Shown in pieces: positions 63,649-64,000 of a DNA stretch of 64,000 nt. The position numbers were made by a program, and so were the translations under genes. Positions within the stretch are counted from its first letter, which is position 1. Each line of letters begins with the position of its first letter. A model generated the notes under the pieces. It was not told where the DNA came from. It did not search any database and worked only from the letters and a program-made list of their open reading frames with translations. Origin of the DNA: Elusimicrobiota bacterium (GTDB lineage Bacteria > Elusimicrobiota > Elusimicrobia > FEN-1173); NCBI GenBank assembly GCA_016714745.1, contig JADKCG010000004.1:1-64000 (forward strand), given 5' to 3'.

Positions 63649-63828
63649 CCTGAAAATTTCATACGACCGAGCCTTTCCGTCCGAAAAAGCTGAAAAAATT
63701 AGTTCCGGACCCTGTCGAGGTTTGCCCCGTTCCAACCGCGGGGTCGACAGAGACCGCCCCCGTTTGCCTCGCGGCTACGTGGGTCGCTGTCTGTAGGAAG
63801 GGATAGGATGGGGGGGAATCCCGGCTAA
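63649..63828 (+). repeat. Dispersed structured repeat, copy C with insertion
   Basis: Starts ACCTGAAAATTTCATACGACC like copy B, then TTCCGGACCCTGTCGAGG and TTCCAACCGCGGGG; the final block GGGGAATCCCGGCTAATT is displaced to 63812-63829. In between, about 65 extra bases contain GACAGAGACC and GGGTCGCTGTC, an inverted repeat that looks like a second element inserted in the first. Confidence 0.65.
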
Positions 63829-64000
63829 TTGTTGGGAGCGCCGGGCCTCCGCCCGGCTTTGTCTGTCATTGAACCCGGATTTTGCAATAGGACACGGCAT
63901 TCGACGAAGAATCCGGGACTTTCTTCAACGCTCAACCGTAGACACCGCTACGCTGCGTTTTTCGTCGAAAAAGCCGCCGGCTTCTTCCTCTCGGTGCTCG
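63829..64000 (+). other. Right-edge sequence without a recognisable gene
   Basis: A hairpin GCCGGGC/GCCCGGC at 63840-63857 is followed by T3 and then by AT/GC-mixed sequence containing CCCGGATT (63873 region) and AATCCGGG (about 63914) as distant inverted arms. Neither strand gives a convincing product; a minus-strand gene end reaching in from the right is possible but unsupported. Confidence 0.4.

Overview
This window looks like a chromosomal segment from an uncultured, diderm (LPS-bearing) bacterium, probably an unpolished draft or metagenome-assembled genome. The envelope type is shown directly by a full lipid A pathway (lpxD, lpxC, fabZ, lpxA, lpxI, lpxB, msbA-like exporter), an OmpH/Skp chaperone and two predicted outer-membrane barrels. 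The gene mix, including a giant EreA/ChaN-like membrane protein, resembles Elusimicrobiota or Omnitrophota, but that placement is inference and not settled by any single gene. No rRNA, tRNA, CRISPR array, phage module or recognisable transposase was seen.

Layout. 1-3758: nnrD end, an M20 amidohydrolase, thiL, tsaE, tsaB. 3766-12582: a promoter followed by a tightly overlapping envelope operon (ompH, lpxD, lpxC, fabZ, lpxA, lpxI, a Gfo/Idh oxidoreductase, lpxB, ABC exporter). 12582-15342: ZIP transporter, thiS, thiG, a secreted/outer-membrane protein. 15343-17690: rpmB (minus) and recG. 17738-24670: a consensus promoter and the fatty-acid operon yceD-rpmF-plsX-fabH-fabD-fabG-acpP-fabF-rnc. 24738-28063: acyl-CoA dehydrogenase with EtfB and a ferredoxin-fused EtfA. 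28063-29944: LemA and two TPM-domain proteins. 29952-33375: a PuuD-like membrane protein, a Nudix hydrolase, and a minus-strand trio (small membrane protein, hexapeptide transferase, glycosyltransferase). 33621-38182: a minus-strand set made of an ECF sigma factor, its zinc-finger anti-sigma, a secreted protein, an outer-membrane barrel and an Ig-like periplasmic protein. 38247-45507: a giant multi-domain membrane protein, probably one gene split in two. 45526-48220: aconitase. 48393-53455: NfeD, slipin, a small membrane protein, glmU, prs. 53610-57975: rplY, pth, clpB. 57998-63648: two unknowns, an M1 aminopeptidase with a HEAT-like tail, xseA, xseB.

Two window-wide features matter for any reader. 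First, at least a dozen otherwise normal genes, many of them expected to be essential (lpxB, the ABC exporter, fabH, fabD, fabF, thiL, aconitase), are broken by single-base indels, nearly all losses from short homopolymers. I could rebuild the expected reading frame in most of them, so sequencing error is far more likely than real decay. Second, the gaps are rich in small palindromic and dispersed repeats. One near-perfect palindrome sits in frame inside the giant gene, and a roughly 100-base structured element occurs three times.
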